Source: Ceratothoa steindachneri (lineage: Eukaryota > Arthropoda > Malacostraca > Isopoda > Cymothoidae). From it: a stretch of DNA of 64,000 nt. The notes under the pieces are model-generated. The model searched no databases, was not told where the DNA came from, and saw only the letters and a program-made list of their open reading frames with translations. This document shows, one piece after another, positions 61,638-64,000 of the stretch. The stretch covers positions 221,890,235-221,954,234 of the forward strand of contig OZ018317.1 of assembly GCA_963969495.1 (NCBI GenBank). Reading direction: 5' to 3'. Each line of letters starts with the position of its first letter. Position 1 is the first letter of the stretch. Position numbers and translations under genes: made by a program.

Positions 61638-62920
61638 CTACGCTCTTCCGTTTCCGGGCTTCTTTTGTGTGGCAGTACCCCTCTTTGCCACATCTAAGAA
61701 CGTCGTTCCAGGAGTGACACGGGCATACTGTTTTATCTCCGCCTTCACTCTGGGTCGGCCGCTCCTTTGCGCCTGCTCTACGACATCCTGAATTAAGTTA
61801 CAGAGTACAGCCTTTACCTTGAATGGAAGGTGCACTCCATCCCTTTGGTAAAGGTCGTTTTGACCGTAAAAGGTGCGGTAAGGGTCCAGAAAAAAGACCC
61901 CTACCGCCGTACAGAGGTCAGACAGGTGCTGGTTCAAAGTCACGTTCCTAGAGTGAGCTGTCCGGCTAGGACCTCTTCTTGGGAGCATCTCTCAACGATT
62001 CGTTTGCGAGTTCTCAATCCACAGTCGTCCACGGCTCCCATGACCGTGTTAAGAATTTTCTCGCTGGGGCCTACTTTGCCTCCTCGGAGGTAGAGGTCAT
62101 TCCCACTCACCATCAGGGCAACGACTGAATTCTCGGAGATCTGAGATTTCTCAGCCTCTACCCTGATGTGGTGGTTTCCGCGCCCTGGCTGGCAGCATAC
62201 CTCCACACTAGTGCAATGGCGGGCCGCTAGCAGGAGCTGCAAACCTTGTGCTTGGAAATCGCCCACAAGGGTAACCCTCGGACATTTCCGTGCAGAGGTT
62301 TGAGGCTTTCCTTGCGGAAGCGAACTCTTGGTTCCCTCTTTCTTCTCCATCTTATTTTTCTTGTTCTTCTTTTTCTTATTCATCTCTTCCCCCTTATCTT
62401 CCTTTGTTACATACTCTTCTGTTTTTCTCTTTTCTTCCTCTGCTTCAACTTTCTCTTTTTCAGCTTCTACTTTATCTTCTGTTTCAACTTTCTCTTTTTC
62501 AGCTTCTACTTAATCTTCTGTTTCAACTTTCTCTTCTTCCTGTTTCTTTCCCTTCCTTTTCTTTTTCTTTGAGGGTTTATCCATAGCATGCGGACTTAGC
62601 TCAGGGGGTAATACTGCAGATGCAGTGTTTAGTACAGGGCTTGACTTTAGCTCTGCTATTCTGACCTCAAGCCTGCGAATCAGTCCGACGTGTTCTAATT
62701 CGAGGCTGCTTATTTTTTCCTCTAACTTCCTGGATCTTTCCTCGGAAACCCTGCATGTTTCCTTTAGCTCCTTAATTTGGCCGTTTAAAATACAGTCGGT
62801 GCCGGAACTGGCCGGGTGGCATTTCGAAAAACACCCCTCCGGAAAGTCCACGCACCACTTATCTATGTGACATATTGCGCACGTGTATTTTAGAGCTCCT
62901 GGTCCTTTCTTGCCGGTCAT
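61638..62920 (-). pseudogene. Copy 2 ORF1: PHD-like finger, coiled coil, SGNH esterase
   Basis: Start ATG at 62918-62920 (MTGKKGPGALKYTCAICHID), chosen because cysteine-rich sequence follows at once: CAIC, CVDFPEGCFSKCHPAS..C, a PHD-like zinc finger. Then a coiled coil (IKELKETCRVSEERSRKLEE) and a lysine/glutamate region with 39-bp tandem repeats; one repeat has AAG/AAA turned into TAA (62510-62512). Esterase: VTLVGDFQAQGLQ, ALMVSGNDLYLRGG, LYQRDGVHLP. The SGNH family needs serine in GDS; here it is F (codon 62255-62257). Asn (GND) and Asp-His (DGVH) remain. A frameshift at ~61990 separates the last block. This finger-plus-esterase layout is known for CR1-clade ORF1. Confidence 0.85.
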
Positions 62921-63849
62921 TTTGAACACTTTCTCTCTTTCAAAACTTTGCGACCAATCAATGATAAAAAGGGGGGGTTGGTGAGTTCTCCCCACGTGAG
63001 TCGCTCCCACCTATTGATCGGAGTCGTTTCGGAGTCTTCCAGAAGGCACGCTCCATGTGCTGCTGTTCGTCCGACCGAGTCGTCAAGCCTCGGCGTGCCC
63101 TGGCTCCCAACCAAGCAGCACAGACGGTCCCCGAAGGGGCCATCGATTTTTTCACCAGGTGAACAACAACGAAGCACACCCCTTACTAAACTCCTACTAG
63201 TTCCCTTCACAACGGCCAGAATCTCGGAGCAGCGTTCAATGGATATCCCGCCCCACCAAGAGACTCGACCCAAGGCTTTTTATTGGCCTGGCAACCAACC
63301 TGGGAACAAAGGGACGTCACCTCGGAACGATGCTACCGGAGGAAACCGTCAACGGGCCCTGGAAACGGTCAATAATTACGCGCAAGGGAAGGGGTTAACG
63401 GGGCACTACCCTCATCCCATTCATCGTGCCCCAACGCCTAGGACACCTCTAGTCCTAGTCTCTCGCAACCAGTGAACGTCGATTGGCGTTGTTTATAGAG
63501 GTTCCGAAGCCTCTCTTCTGACGCGTGAGGTAGCTGCCAGGTTCTTATATGTAGATAAAGGGAAAAAAGGAAAAGAGTGACATGATAGGAGTAGGCTTTT
63601 TTTGTTTTTTTTCTTTTTGTATAAGTGGGAGAGATAGGATGAAAGTAAAAAAGGAGAATGATAGAGTAGAAAAAGGAAGGAATGACGCACTTAGTCTCGA
63701 ATCTCATTTTCGACCAAATCGACATGGGAAGCCCTACCAGGGGTACCCAGAAGAGGTACCCCCGCCGACATAGCTCGAAAAGTCAAAGGTAAACACAAGC
63801 TCTCTTCCCGCGACAAGGGGGCGTCACCTCTCCCGCTACTTTCTTAATG

Positions 63850-63861
63850 AGAGAGAGAGAG
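63850..63861. repeat. Short (GA)n between LINE copies 2 and 3
   Basis: GAGAGAGAGAG directly before the tail TAATAAGGAAAATA of copy 3. Confidence 0.9.
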
Positions 63862-64000
63862 TAATAAGGAAAATAAGTACCCTAGAAGACCTTACGGTCC
63901 ATTCAGTGAGGGTACCTTTAAGCTAGCTGTCGAGTGGGCCCATCCCCGCTCAATTGCCTCACGTCCTCCCTAAACGGCCACTTATCAAGACTTTGTCTAG
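63862..64000 (-). mobile_element. CR1-clade LINE copy 3, 3' end, cut by window edge
   Basis: AAGTACCCTAGAAGACCTTA onward matches the 3' UTR and ORF2 end of copies 1 and 2. The element continues to the right, outside the window. Confidence 0.88.

Larger units (their letters stand above)
58778..63848 (-). mobile_element. CR1-clade LINE copy 2, near full length (~5.1 kb)
   Basis: 3' end at the left, with an ~83-bp 3' UTR, ORF2, ORF1 and a GC-rich 5' leader of up to ~930 bp (62921-63848). The 3' end (GGACCGTAAGGTCTCCTAGG on the minus strand) is shared with copies 1 and 3. GA repeats lie at both ends. The 5' limit is inferred from the (GA)n that separates it from copy 3, not from a second full copy. 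Few inactivating changes: two stops in ORF2, one stop and about one frameshift in ORF1. Confidence 0.87.

Noticed and set aside
59395..61717. Plus-strand frames opposite LINE ORF2
   Set aside because: Shadows of the minus-strand endonuclease-RT frame.
62246..62586. Phe/Leu/Ser-rich plus-strand frames that look like membrane proteins
   Set aside because: They are antisense to the Lys/Glu-rich repeat of the LINE ORF1.

Overview
This window looks like repeat-dense nuclear DNA from an invertebrate animal. An arthropod, possibly a crustacean, is my best guess: (TA)n and (GA)n arrays are very large, Tc1/mariner, hAT, Penelope-like, CR1-like, RTE-like and jockey-like elements are abundant, and one CR1-like element has an ACATAAGA-type 3' tail. 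The species cannot be fixed from sequence alone. I see no intact host protein-coding gene and no rRNA gene. Almost every long reading frame is transposable-element protein, most of it broken, or a microsatellite read as codons.

Layout. 0-3.3 kb: an RTE-type endonuclease fragment, then a decayed Ty3/gypsy pol. 5.8-8.1 kb: a 122-bp tandem dimer, a Tc1-like relic and a 932-bp mariner deletion derivative (copy A). 9.5-9.7 kb: two CTCF-like motifs facing each other. 10.4-13.5 kb: two diverged ~440-bp direct repeats, possibly LTRs, with a 178-bp MITE (30-bp perfect TIR, 6-bp TSD) between them. 13.6-17.4 kb: a whole hAT element with TIRs and 8-bp TSD, carrying a nested CR1-like LINE. 17.4-18.1 kb: an old LINE relic. 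21.1-22.0 kb: another deleted Tc/mariner. 23.5-24.0 kb: a 21-bp minisatellite with 126-bp higher-order structure. 25-28 kb: a fold-back Penelope-like element, two SINE-like units and long (TA)n arrays. 29.3-38.3 kb: three jockey-type LINE copies (J1-J3), all head to tail. 38.4-39.8 kb: a Tc1/mariner-type relic. 39.8-41.6 kb: a decayed multi-frame gene of a family I cannot name.

42-49 kb is a nest of elements: CR1-like and RTE 3' fragments, a Penelope-like reverse transcriptase split cleanly by a 1.3-kb mariner (copy D), a ZMYM1-like hAT transposase, mariner copy B and a 66-bp-arm palindrome between (TA)n arrays. 49-53 kb is mostly unrecognised. 53.1-54.1 kb is mariner copy C with a second copy nested in it. 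54.1-64 kb holds three copies of one CR1-clade LINE, each with its 3' end beside a GA/CT repeat; one copy is close to full length (ORF1 with PHD-like finger and SGNH esterase, ORF2 with endonuclease and reverse transcriptase). A 1308-bp Tc/mariner element lies between the first two copies.

The elements do not form a pathway; they interact as parasites of one another. The main signals are a non-autonomous mariner lineage sharing one internal deletion, nested insertions with readable target sites, and a CR1-type LINE that seems to favour GA/CT microsatellites.
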